NCBI GenBank assembly: GCA_002381945.1
Contig: DFXY01000039.1
Span: forward strand, 25,355-48,660
DNA length: 23,306 bases
Source of the DNA: Bacteriovoracaceae bacterium UBA4096
Lineage (GTDB): Bacteria > Bdellovibrionota > Bacteriovoracia > Bacteriovoracales > Bacteriovoracaceae
Direction of reading: 5' to 3'
Positions 7,885 to 15,277 of this stretch are shown one piece after another (within the stretch, counting starts at the first letter, position 1; each line of letters opens with the position of its first letter). The translations under genes were made by a program, and so were the position numbers. Below the pieces are notes generated by a model that was not told the origin of the DNA, ran no database searches, and worked only from the letters and a program-made list of their open reading frames with translations.

Positions 7885-8270
7885 ATATCGGAGAAGTGGC
7901 CCAGATAAGTGAAGTCAACAGTAAGATGATCAGGAGGTATGAAGAGCAAGGAATTATACCGAAAGCGGGAAGAAGTCTCTCTGGATATCGTCAATATACA
8001 GAAAATGATGTGCATATTCTTAAATTTGTAAAAAAATCGCGAGAGCTAGGTTTTTCCATGAAAGACATCAAGCAGTTGGTTAGTCTTTGGAGAAATAAAA
8101 ATCGTCCCAGTTCTCAAGTCAAAAAGATTGCTCAAAAGCATATTGAGGAACTTGAAAAGAAGCTGAATGAAATTGAGTCAATGCTATCGACTTTAAATCA
8201 TCTGGTAAAAAACTGTCACGGGGATCATCGGCCTGACTGTCCCATACTGGATGAACTAGAATGTCATTAA
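7881..8270 (+). CDS. cueR: CueR-type MerR-family Cu(I)-responsive activator
   Basis: 129 aa. An N-terminal MerR winged helix (MNIGEVAQIS...IRRYEEQGI...GYRQY) is followed by a long dimerisation helix (about 75-108) and a metal loop NCHGDHRPDCPIL. The two Cu(I) ligands fall at C112 and C120, the same numbers and 7-residue spacing as E. coli CueR. S77, the residue marking sensors of +1 metal ions, is also present. A trailing C128-H129 gives a short Cys/His tail as in many CueRs. The start overlaps the copA stop (ATGA), so expression is coupled to the pump. It presumably binds the dyad at 5629-5649. Gold or silver response is possible for the same architecture. Confidence 0.93.
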   Translation: MNIGEVAQISEVNSKMIRRYEEQGIIPKAGRSLSGYRQYTENDVHILKFVKKSRELGFSMKDIKQLVSLWRNKNRPSSQVKKIAQKHIEELEKKLNEIESMLSTLNHLVKNCHGDHRPDCPILDELECH

Positions 8271-8280
8271 AAAGGGTCTT

Positions 8281-10374
8281 ATGAAGAGCTTATTTATCAT
8301 TTTCATTTTTGCTTTATCCTTCATGGTAAATGCCAAAACCGTGAGGTATGAACTGACGGCAACGAAAGGAAAAATAAATCTAAGTGGAAAAGAAACCGTA
8401 GATTTTGCGTTAATGATTAACGGTGGGATCCCTGCCCCGACTTTAGAATTCACTGAAGGCGATGATGCTGAAATTATCCTGAGAAATGAGATACCCGACG
8501 ATGAATTGTCAGTTCACTGGCATGGAATTCTGCTTGACCCCTATATGGATGGTGTTCCTTATGTGAATACGCCACCAATCTTTCCAGGCGAAAGTTTTAC
8601 TTACAAATTCAAAATCAGACAGCATGGTACCTACTGGTATCACTCTCACACTAATGTCCAGGAACAAAAGGGTCTGTATGGCGCGATAGTCATTCATCCC
8701 AAAGAAAAACAGATCTCCTATGACAAGGATCTGGTAGTGGTCTTAAGTGATTGGTCCGATGAGAATGCCACTCAAATATTAAAGAATTTGCGTAAAGATG
8801 GTGATTATTACCTCTATAAGAAAAATACTCTGAGATCCTGGTGGGACGCCATCAAAAGTAATTCATTAAATAACTATTTCTGGAATGAGTGGACCCGAAT
8901 GGGCGGAATGGACTTTTCTGATGTGGGCTACGATGCATTCCTGATAAATGGTAAACGTGATTCACAAGGCATCATGGCACATCCGGGAGATAAGATAAGA
9001 GTTAGAGTCATAAATGCTTCAGCATCTACCTATTTCTATGTTTCTCTCGGAAATCTTCCTATGAAAATTATCTCCATGGATGGCATGGATATTCAACCGA
9101 CTCAGGCCTATGATTTTCTCATTGGTATGGCCGAAACATATGACTTACTGTTTGAAGCCCCAGAGCATAAAAACTATGAGCTTAAGGCCACGGCCCAAGA
9201 CGGTACCGGTTCAGCTTCCACATGGATTGGAATGGGACAAAAAGTCCTGGCCCCGGTAAGGGCGAAACCGGATATGTACGGGACAATGGACCATGGAACT
9301 ATGGATCACTCACAACACTCATTAGAATTAACCCAGACGCCCGAAGTGGATCATTCAAACATGGACCATTCAAGCATGGGCCACTCTAAGATGGAGCACA
9401 CTCCCGTAGACTCCTCACCTAAAAATGTGATCCCTTCCTTTTCTGTCCTATCAGCTTCGGCCAAGGAAAGTACAGAATTTCCCTCTCATATCCCTCGTCA
9501 CGACATTAAGCTCGTTTTGGACGGAGATATGGAACGTTATGTATGGCACATCAATGGCAAGGCCATTCATCAGGACAGGAATATCAATATCAAAGAAAAT
9601 GAAGTGGTGAGATTTACTTTTGTAAATAATACGATGATGCATCATCCGATGCACCTGCATGGGCACTTCTTTCGAGTGCTAAATGATCACGGTGGAAAAT
9701 CCCCTATGAAGCATACAGTAGATGTGGCCCCTCACTCCACTCGTACCATTGAATTTTACAGTAATGAGCCAGGTGAATGGATGCTCCATTGTCACAACAT
9801 GTACCACTTAAAAACCGGGATGGCCCGGGTAGTGAAATATTCATCATTCACTCCAAGAACTGAAATTCAAAAAATTCAAAAAGATGACCCACATCTTCAT
9901 GACCATGTCTATTATCGGGGAATGGTGGAGTTTGCCACGAACCATGTTCAAGGCCAGCTGAATTTGATGAATACCTGGGATGAGATTGAACTTAGATACG
10001 AAACAAGGGATGACTTCAATTGGAAAGGTGAAGGTGATCTTTTTTACAAAAGATGGTTTGGTCGATTTACCAGCTTCATTGCGGGGGGAACGCTATTAGA
10101 GAATCAAGGTGCTCCTGTTATCGGAGTAGGTTACATTCTACCGTTACTCCTTGAAACCCATACCCTCGTTGATCACAAGGGCCGATTGAGATTTGACCTT
10201 GAAAAACGTTTCCAGTGGACAAAAACCATTTACACTGATGCCGAATTTACTTTCCGTCAAAAGCAAGATTCGGAATTTGAAATCACTCTCATGTATCGTC
10301 CCGAATGGTCCTGGTCGGCCGGACTCATGTTTACTGAACATAGCGCAGGTTTTGGGGCCCAGTATAATTTCTAG
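8281..10374 (+). CDS. multicopper oxidase (CopA/PcoA type) fused to a CopB-like barrel domain
   Basis: 697 aa, Sec signal at 1-18 (no twin arginine, unlike most CopA/PcoA oxidases). Copper ligands: HWH (79-81), HSH (121-123), HHPMHLHGH (454-462) and HCH-X3-H-X4-M (H503-C504-H505, H509, M514), giving the type 1 and trinuclear sites. A Met/His-rich insert (332-375, repeated MDHS/MGHS/MEH units) can bind Cu(I). The enzyme would oxidise Cu(I) in the periplasm. Standard oxidases end near residue 520; here about 175 more residues follow. From about 543 they alternate polar and aromatic/hydrophobic in beta-hairpin fashion, resemble the CopB/PcoB outer-membrane barrel (GEGDL, PVIGVGY, LLLETHTLVDHKGRL), and end in Phe, the usual outer-membrane C-terminal signal. 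An AAGGG site lies 4 nt before the ATG, 10 nt after cueR. Confidence 0.9.
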   Translation: MKSLFIIFIFALSFMVNAKTVRYELTATKGKINLSGKETVDFALMINGGIPAPTLEFTEGDDAEIILRNEIPDDELSVHWHGILLDPYMDGVPYVNTPPIFPGESFTYKFKIRQHGTYWYHSHTNVQEQKGLYGAIVIHPKEKQISYDKDLVVVLSDWSDENATQILKNLRKDGDYYLYKKNTLRSWWDAIKSNSLNNYFWNEWTRMGGMDFSDVGYDAFLINGKRDSQGIMAHPGDKIRVRVINASASTYFYVSLGNLPMKIISMDGMDIQPTQAYDFLIGMAETYDLLFEAPEHKNYELKATAQDGTGSASTWIGMGQKVLAPVRAKPDMYGTMDHGTMDHSQHSLELTQTPEVDHSNMDHSSMGHSKMEHTPVDSSPKNVIPSFSVLSASAKESTEFPSHIPRHDIKLVLDGDMERYVWHINGKAIHQDRNINIKENEVVRFTFVNNTMMHHPMHLHGHFFRVLNDHGGKSPMKHTVDVAPHSTRTIEFYSNEPGEWMLHCHNMYHLKTGMARVVKYSSFTPRTEIQKIQKDDPHLHDHVYYRGMVEFATNHVQGQLNLMNTWDEIELRYETRDDFNWKGEGDLFYKRWFGRFTSFIAGGTLLENQGAPVIGVGYILPLLLETHTLVDHKGRLRFDLEKRFQWTKTIYTDAEFTFRQKQDSEFEITLMYRPEWSWSAGLMFTEHSAGFGAQYNF

Positions 10375-10377
10375 CTT

Positions 10378-11208
10378 TTAATTTACCTCCTGTTTAAGCT
10401 CAAAATCTTTATGCAGAAAATGTTTTAACTGATCGAGACTTTTGATCCATCCTTGTTCCAGTTCTTCAATCGCTACTGGATCAGTTAGTCCTTTTTGTTT
10501 TATTAATATTTCAGTTCCTCCGAATTTTTCTTTAAACTCAGTGGATTCGAGGATATCGGACCAGAGGATACCATCTGGTCCTTCAATGCGCGATATCGAT
10601 ACGATTTTCTCAAGTGGCCTGTACTCAGTAATGGTGCCTGATTGCACATAGACGCCCTTTTGCCCTTTGTACTCAAAACGAAACTGCCCACCACTTCTGG
10701 CCTCAATTTTTTTTACTCTTAATGGCATACCTTGAGGGCATAGCCACTCCTGCAAAAGTTCCGGATGCGTCCAGGCAGCAAAAACGGATTCCCTGTTTTC
10801 AGGAATAAGTTTTGTCACAATGACTTCATCTGTTCTGGCCAGGTTCTCATCTTCCAGAACCGATAAAAAATTTCCGGCCGGATCTTTAAACCATGCAATC
10901 AGGGGACCTTCATTATGAGTAATACCTGATTCATCTGTATCTTGATATCGCTCAAACTCGATCCCCTTCCGGGTAAGATCACTGACTGCTTGCTTAATAT
11001 CCGACACTGGAAAATTCAAAACCGTAAAAGTGGCCGGGACATGATCCTTCTTAGGGTAAATTAAAACCTGGCCTCCTCCATGCAAATGGAGATGGAGGAG
11101 GCCATTTTCCTCGGTTACCACTAAACCCAGGACATCCCTGTAAAAGGTTTTGGCCTTAAGGATGTCATCAACTGAAAATCCACTAAAAGCATTGGTTTCT
11201 TTGAACAT
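10378..11208 (-). CDS. VOC (glyoxalase-like) - SRPBCC/AHSA1 fusion protein
   Basis: 276 aa, cytoplasmic, two domains. Residues 1-120 are a vicinal-oxygen-chelate unit (SGFSVDDILKAKTFYRDVLGL, then LIAWFKDPAGNFLSVLE). About 128-270 is an AHSA1/SRPBCC unit (VIVTKLIPENRESVFAAWTHPELLQEWLCP..., ending in a GWIKSLDQLKHFL helix). Each type is common singly, and both often act on or bind small organic molecules; the reaction is unknown. The ATG follows the secreted thioester-like gene by 9 nt, with GGGAG overlapping the region of that gene's stop codon, so the two are coupled. The 3' end faces the copper oxidase gene with 3 nt between stops and no terminator between them. Confidence 0.85.
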   Translation of the reverse strand: MFKETNAFSGFSVDDILKAKTFYRDVLGLVVTEENGLLHLHLHGGGQVLIYPKKDHVPATFTVLNFPVSDIKQAVSDLTRKGIEFERYQDTDESGITHNEGPLIAWFKDPAGNFLSVLEDENLARTDEVIVTKLIPENRESVFAAWTHPELLQEWLCPQGMPLRVKKIEARSGGQFRFEYKGQKGVYVQSGTITEYRPLEKIVSISRIEGPDGILWSDILESTEFKEKFGGTEILIKQKGLTDPVAIEELEQGWIKSLDQLKHFLHKDFELKQEVN

Positions 11209-11217
11209 GAATTCTCC

Positions 11218-11841
11218 CTAAAGCTCTACATCCCCGTCAGGAATAACACATTTTGGAAAATGATTTCTTGGAACTTCGGTAATGGTTGTCTGAACGCGAG
11301 TTCCGGTTGTCCGGTCACTTGGAGCCAAAAGAATACCAACCACTTGACTGCATTTAGGGTAAAAGCCACTACCTAAACGGAGGGCATTGCTGGACAGTTC
11401 TTCAACTCTTTCCGGTGAATAAGGACCCACAGTTGAATCATCATAAAAGGTATCCAAAAGTGACCAGATCGCCAGTTGGACATCACTATAAGTATAAATC
11501 CCTAGACCAGTAGGCGAAGTTTTACCTACAAAATGTTGGTTCAAGATCCAATTCACTTCATCCAGGTTTTCAGGATGATCCACTAACCCTTCCGGAAGTT
11601 CCGCATAGCTTGAATAAAATTTAGCACTATAAAGAACATCATGTTCAATATGGGTCGTCCAATCACCACACCAGCCCTTATAGGTACCGTTTAACAGGCC
11701 TTCATCTTGAATTGTGATGTCAAAATAACTTAAATCATTCGGATTCTTAGTGACGCTGGTTAACCGCTCACTCTGAGCATGTGAAGCCGAAGACAGGAGC
11801 AAGGCCAGGAAGCAAAAATAAGATAAATACCACTTTTTCAT
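11218..11841 (-). CDS. secreted protein with candidate Cys-Gln thioester domain
   Basis: 207 aa with a Sec signal (1-22, ending SHA, no lipobox) and an AGAGGA site 4 nt before the ATG. The mature region resembles bacterial thioester domains (TED/TQXA). An early Cys in GWCGDW (C58) is followed by a helix like those ending LxxVNWILNQ (94-102). Then comes YSDVQLAIWSLLD (118-130), where Q122 sits as in the TQxAIW motif. In characterised members such a Cys and Gln form an internal thioester that bonds covalently to a target. C164 and C198 may form a disulfide. The Cys-Gln spacing (64 residues) is shorter than in the Gram-positive adhesins I know, so the bond is unproven. No anchor is visible at the C-terminus. 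Confidence 0.6.
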   Translation of the reverse strand: MKKWYLSYFCFLALLLSSASHAQSERLTSVTKNPNDLSYFDITIQDEGLLNGTYKGWCGDWTTHIEHDVLYSAKFYSSYAELPEGLVDHPENLDEVNWILNQHFVGKTSPTGLGIYTYSDVQLAIWSLLDTFYDDSTVGPYSPERVEELSSNALRLGSGFYPKCSQVVGILLAPSDRTTGTRVQTTITEVPRNHFPKCVIPDGDVEL

Positions 11842-12003
11842 ATTTTCCTCTTTAGTTAAATGACTTAGGAAGCTTGTAGTTGAATTGAAGGAAAATAAAA
11901 CGTGACAATGCAGAGGCCGAGAGCAAGCTGAAGAATAAAATTAAGGTCATTTAGGGTATTTTTGCGATATAATTATGGAACATTAATTCCAATCGGCCGA
12001 TGC

Positions 12004-13446
12004 ATGTACAAAAAAACAAGCACCATTTTCCTCCTAACTCTCCTGATCTTCTACTTTTTGCTGCAAGCATTTACTCGCACCCTCATTCAACGACAAGAAG
12101 CAATAGATGCAAAACAAACCAGTATCATTCAGGAAAATGTAAAAGATAGATTTAGGTTGTTCCTTAATATTCCCTTATCAATTGGAATTGTAGGCGCTGA
12201 CTACTTTTCAAAAGATAATTTTCTTTCTCGGCGTTACTCGCCTGCGGCCGAGACATTGTTAAAAATTAATCAAGAAATCCTAGGTCTGAGTATTGTGAAT
12301 CAGGAAGGACTCATCGTTAGGGTCTATCCTCCGGAAAGTAATCCTGATGCAACTGGAAAGATCACTCAAAATATTCAAGCACTAAAAGATTCTTATCAAA
12401 AAGGTGAACTCTTTTGGTTTTCTCCACCCTTTGACTTGTATCAAGGCAAAAAAGGTTTTGTCATTTATGTTCCCATCGTTCGGGATCAAGACCTCAAAGG
12501 CTGGTTTGCCCCAGTGATAAATGCTGAAATATTTTTCAATCGATTCAAGTTGGATGAGTTTATTAAATCTTACGACCTGATCATAAAGGATAAAGAAACT
12601 CATCATCACTATTTCACGACTTCTGATAAATCACTGCCTGATAGTAAAATTTATGAAACGACTGCTAACATCATGGGACGAGAGATTGTCTTCCAGAGCT
12701 GGCGTAAAAGTAATGGCGATTTTTTTCAGTTTCCCTGGTATTGGAATTTTTCCCTTGCCTTAATCTTCGCCATCATCTCGGCCCTTCTCGTAAAGCTTTA
12801 TGAACAAAGAAAAAAGGCGCGAGAACAACTAAATGAGATAAGTGGTCTTTTACGCCTGACTTCGAAAGAAGCATTAAGTAACCTCGTCGATATTCATTCT
12901 GAATTCAATCAGCTCGATCCAAATGATATTCAAAAGAGTTCTTTCTCTAAAAATGTTTTTTATCTCACTAACCTGATCGAACAAATTGATCTGTTACAAA
13001 CCATGGCCCAGGCCAAAGAAGAAATCCATCATGAAGTGCATTCTTTTTTACCTCTTTTAGAACGGCAGCTGGAGATTCTCCATGAAGTGATTGAAAAGAA
13101 AGACCTTCGCATTAATTTTAGAAATGATAATTTAGCTAAAGTCTCCATTAGTGCTAATGGTTGGCTTCTTCAGAATAGTGTTCTATCCAACGTTCTTTCG
13201 CATGCCCTCATTTATGCTCAGTCAGGCAGTACTCTTGAAATTGAAAATAAGAGTTCTGATGAAAGTCACTTCATCACTTTCCACGTCAAACAAATTTTAC
13301 AAAAAGGCAGAGATGGGGCGACCAAGATGAATCGCCGGATGGAAGTGGCCAAGGGGATCCTCCATATTTATAACGGCGAACTTTTCATTCAGAATGACCT
13401 TTCTGAAGGTATGATTATTAGAATATTACTCCCAAAATATGATTAA
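12004..13446 (+). CDS. membrane sensor with CHASE-like periplasmic domain and degenerate kinase module
   Basis: 480 aa from the ATG at 12004; the frame opens at a TTG at 11962, but a TATAAT (11968-11973) lies inside that extension, so the ATG is preferred although no good ribosome site precedes it. Layout: helix (about 6-24), periplasmic sensor (25-245), helix (about 248-268), then a cytoplasmic module. The sensor has a CHASE-like pattern (VYPPESNPDATGK, FSPPFDLYQGKKGFVIYVPIV, LKGWFAPVINAEIFF). The cytoplasmic part looks like a HisKA/HATPase relic: no H-E-x-x-x-P box, the N-box reads NVLSHALIY (N396, with H400 replacing the Mg-binding Asn), and no DxGxG. The final GELFIQNDLSEGMIIRILLP keeps the HATPase fold ending. 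Probably a pseudokinase acting by protein contact. Confidence 0.7.
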   Translation: MYKKTSTIFLLTLLIFYFLLQAFTRTLIQRQEAIDAKQTSIIQENVKDRFRLFLNIPLSIGIVGADYFSKDNFLSRRYSPAAETLLKINQEILGLSIVNQEGLIVRVYPPESNPDATGKITQNIQALKDSYQKGELFWFSPPFDLYQGKKGFVIYVPIVRDQDLKGWFAPVINAEIFFNRFKLDEFIKSYDLIIKDKETHHHYFTTSDKSLPDSKIYETTANIMGREIVFQSWRKSNGDFFQFPWYWNFSLALIFAIISALLVKLYEQRKKAREQLNEISGLLRLTSKEALSNLVDIHSEFNQLDPNDIQKSSFSKNVFYLTNLIEQIDLLQTMAQAKEEIHHEVHSFLPLLERQLEILHEVIEKKDLRINFRNDNLAKVSISANGWLLQNSVLSNVLSHALIYAQSGSTLEIENKSSDESHFITFHVKQILQKGRDGATKMNRRMEVAKGILHIYNGELFIQNDLSEGMIIRILLPKYD

Positions 13447-13505
13447 TTGCGCAAGAGAGCAGATTTTTGTCAGCAAAGTCTGATAAAAAGCTGTAATATT
13501 TTACG

Positions 13506-14507
13506 ATGACAAGAGATCTGATAGAAGAGTTTCATTCTAAAATTTCTACTCTACGTCTGGCAGGACATTCATTTGCGATAGCTACGATTGTTGAGACAAT
13601 TGGCTCGGCTTCTGCCCGAGTTTCCTCTAAGGCCATCTTTTCGAATGAAGGCAAAAACCTCCAGGGCTGGGTTGGCGGAGGTTGTGCTGAAAGATTCATT
13701 GGACAAGAAGCTGTTGCCGCCATTAACGAGGCCAAACCTCGGACGGTACTAGCTGACTTGGATGATGAGATCTTTGGTCTGGGGGTGGCCTGTGGTGGAA
13801 AAATGAAAGTCTTCATTGATCCCATTGTTCCTCCAGAAGAAATTCTAGTGCCTGAGAATAGTTCCTTTAATAAAGTGATGACAGAACTAAGCGGCCTGTA
13901 TGGAATTAATTTAAGAATAGACCACTCACTGACTGATGCCCGTTCAATGGAAGAAGTGCTTTTACAATTGGCACTTGCTATTGGGAACAAACGCTCCCGC
14001 AGCTGTCAGGCCTTACGAAAGGTAAAAAATGTTCCCGCAACATTTAGAAAACCACTTATAAGCAATTCCAAACAAGAAGTTACAATTGTGGGACGTACTC
14101 GCATCACTGAGGCACTGGCCCGGCATTTTGCTCTTCTGGGATTTTCTATACGCGCCTTAGGCCCCGATCTTCAAGCAGAGGATTATCCTGAGTCGGTTCA
14201 ATGCCAATGCTTGGAAGATGGTTATTCTGATATCAAGTTTCGAGAAGGAGAAGTTGTTATCATTGCTGGGCATTCTGCTCAGGATCCAGCTTTAGTTAAG
14301 ACGGCCATTAACCAAAAGGCCCGCCACGTGGCGATGATTGGAAGTTTTAAGCGCTCTTTGGAAGTTTTAAACTACCTGGACCTTTTGGAACAAGAAATTT
14401 CTTACCCTCTGTTTATCCCAGGTGGATTGGATATAGATGCCCGCAATCCTGATGAAGTCGCCTTAAGTGTGGTGTCCGAAGTCATCCTCGAATCCGGAGG
14501 ACATTGA
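13506..14507 (+). CDS. XdhC/CoxI-family molybdoenzyme maturation protein
   Basis: 333 aa. The N-terminal XdhC domain shows TIVETIGSASAR, then WVGGGCAE (the family GGCxE motif) and GLGVACGGKMKVFIDP (the CGG motif). A C-terminal Rossmann-like part (TIVGRTRITEALARHFALLGF, GGLDIDARNPDEVALSVVSEVI) completes the architecture. XdhC binds and inserts sulfurated molybdenum cofactor into xanthine-dehydrogenase/CO-dehydrogenase-type enzymes. No such enzyme is in the window. There is no Shine-Dalgarno, but a TAATAT lies 6 nt before the ATG, so it may be leaderless. Its TGA directly abuts the GTG of a SufU-like gene, implying a two-gene unit. Confidence 0.85.
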   Translation: MTRDLIEEFHSKISTLRLAGHSFAIATIVETIGSASARVSSKAIFSNEGKNLQGWVGGGCAERFIGQEAVAAINEAKPRTVLADLDDEIFGLGVACGGKMKVFIDPIVPPEEILVPENSSFNKVMTELSGLYGINLRIDHSLTDARSMEEVLLQLALAIGNKRSRSCQALRKVKNVPATFRKPLISNSKQEVTIVGRTRITEALARHFALLGFSIRALGPDLQAEDYPESVQCQCLEDGYSDIKFREGEVVIIAGHSAQDPALVKTAINQKARHVAMIGSFKRSLEVLNYLDLLEQEISYPLFIPGGLDIDARNPDEVALSVVSEVILESGGH

Positions 14508-14930
14508 GTGAATCAAGAGGTCGCTCGTAATATATTATTGAATCACTCTCGATCTTCCAAAAATGGTATTTTTCCTGCCACGGCCACTCATGCCGCTAAA
14601 ATAACCAATCCTTTTTGTGGAGACCATATTGAACTCCAATTATATGTAAGAGACAAAGTTATTTATGAATTGGGCTTTAAAGCGGCGGCCTGTGCGATTT
14701 GTAGCGCCTCAGTTTCCATCCTCTGCCAGGAAATTAAGGGACAAAGCATTGAGTCCACACTCGATAGCTGCCAGTTGTTTGAAACTGCCATTACCGAAAT
14801 AGATACTCCATGGCCCGAAGCACTTAGCAGTTTCCAGTGTTTTGAACATCTAAAAATAAACCATTCCCGTAGAGTCTGTGCACTTCTACCTTGGGTAGCA
14901 CTCAAATCGGCCTTAAAAAAACCAATTTAA
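14508..14930 (+). CDS. SufU/IscU-like iron-sulfur scaffold or sulfur-transfer protein
   Basis: 140 aa, starting at GTG 14508 immediately after the XdhC-like TGA, with a GGAGG site 6 nt upstream. The SufU signature is intact: NPFCGDHI (C37, D39), AAACAICSAS (C62; also C65) and RRVCALLPW (C124). These match the C-D-C-C zinc/sulfur ligands of Bacillus SufU, shifted by four residues. SufU accepts persulfide sulfur from SufS; IscU relatives build clusters. No sufS/sufBCD is nearby. Fusion-like pairing with XdhC suggests delivery of sulfur or Fe-S to a molybdenum hydroxylase, which is an inference. Extra cysteines C65, C73, C88 and C111 are unusual in number. Confidence 0.82.
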   Translation: MNQEVARNILLNHSRSSKNGIFPATATHAAKITNPFCGDHIELQLYVRDKVIYELGFKAAACAICSASVSILCQEIKGQSIESTLDSCQLFETAITEIDTPWPEALSSFQCFEHLKINHSRRVCALLPWVALKSALKKPI

Positions 14931-14998
14931 TGAAGCATAGAAACTTAAGCTAAAATAGAAAAACATTTCATGTCGCAAAGTTTAGAGTTGCCGTAACG

Positions 14999-15021
14999 AC
15001 AAGCATTAATGGGATGCTTGT
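14999..15021 (+). promoter_or_regulatory. inverted repeat ahead of the KGG gene
   Basis: ACAAGCAT-N7-ATGCTTGT, a perfect 8-7-8 dyad ending 18 nt before the KGG start codon and 4 nt before its ribosome site. It may be an operator or a 5' mRNA hairpin; I see no T-run, so it is not a terminator. Confidence 0.5.
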
Positions 15022-15039
15022 TCTAACAGGAGAATCTAT

Positions 15040-15174
15040 ATGGCAACAAGTAAAAAAAAATCCGGCAAAACTTCCAATAGAGGTTTCGCTTCAATGGATG
15101 AAGAGACTCAAAGACAAATTTCCAGTAAGGGTGGCAAGGCCAGTCATGGTGGCGGCCGTAAAAAATCTTCCTAG
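15040..15174 (+). CDS. KGG-motif small stress-type protein (44 aa)
   Basis: ATG at 15040 with AGGAG 8 nt upstream, TAG at 15172-15174. The 44-residue product is Lys/Gly/Ser-rich and hydrophilic. It contains RGFASMDEETQRQISSKGGKASH (positions 14-36), the core of the KGG (GsiB/YciG-like) motif, followed by GGGRKK. Such proteins are small, disordered and stress-induced in many bacteria; the molecular role is not settled. A longer reading frame in another phase covers the same bases but lacks any homology, so this is the real gene. It is a single-gene unit closed by a strong terminator. Confidence 0.88.
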   Translation: MATSKKKSGKTSNRGFASMDEETQRQISSKGGKASHGGGRKKSS

Positions 15175-15179
15175 ATCTC

Positions 15180-15228
15180 AGCAGATAAGGGAGGTAAGCC
15201 CCTTATCTGCTTTGAATTATATTTTTTA
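15180..15228 (+). terminator. strong intrinsic terminator after the KGG gene
   Basis: A 12-bp perfect stem AGCAGATAAGGG (15180-15191) / CCCTTATCTGCT (15200-15211) with an 8-nt loop. An AT-rich stretch with six Ts (15222-15227) follows about 10 nt later; the delay before the T-run is slightly long. Confidence 0.75.
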
Positions 15229-15258
15229 TTGCAATACTTCATTTTGAAGAGCGATAAT
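15229..15258 (+). promoter_or_regulatory. candidate sigma70 promoter for slyX
   Basis: TTGCAA (15229-15234), 18-nt spacer, GATAAT (15253-15258), about 19 nt before the slyX ATG. The same TTGCAA -35 is used at the Rrf2-type gene. It lies directly after the terminator, as expected for a new unit. Confidence 0.5.
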
Positions 15259-15277
15259 TGACTTTAAAAAGACCAAA

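Noticed and set aside
13532..13990. 152-codon open frame on the minus strand
   Set aside because: It is antisense to the XdhC-like gene, has no homology or ribosome site, and its composition mirrors the real gene.
15014..15247. 77-codon plus-strand frame over the KGG gene
   Set aside because: It starts inside the inverted repeat, lacks a ribosome site, shows no recognisable protein and reads through the terminator.
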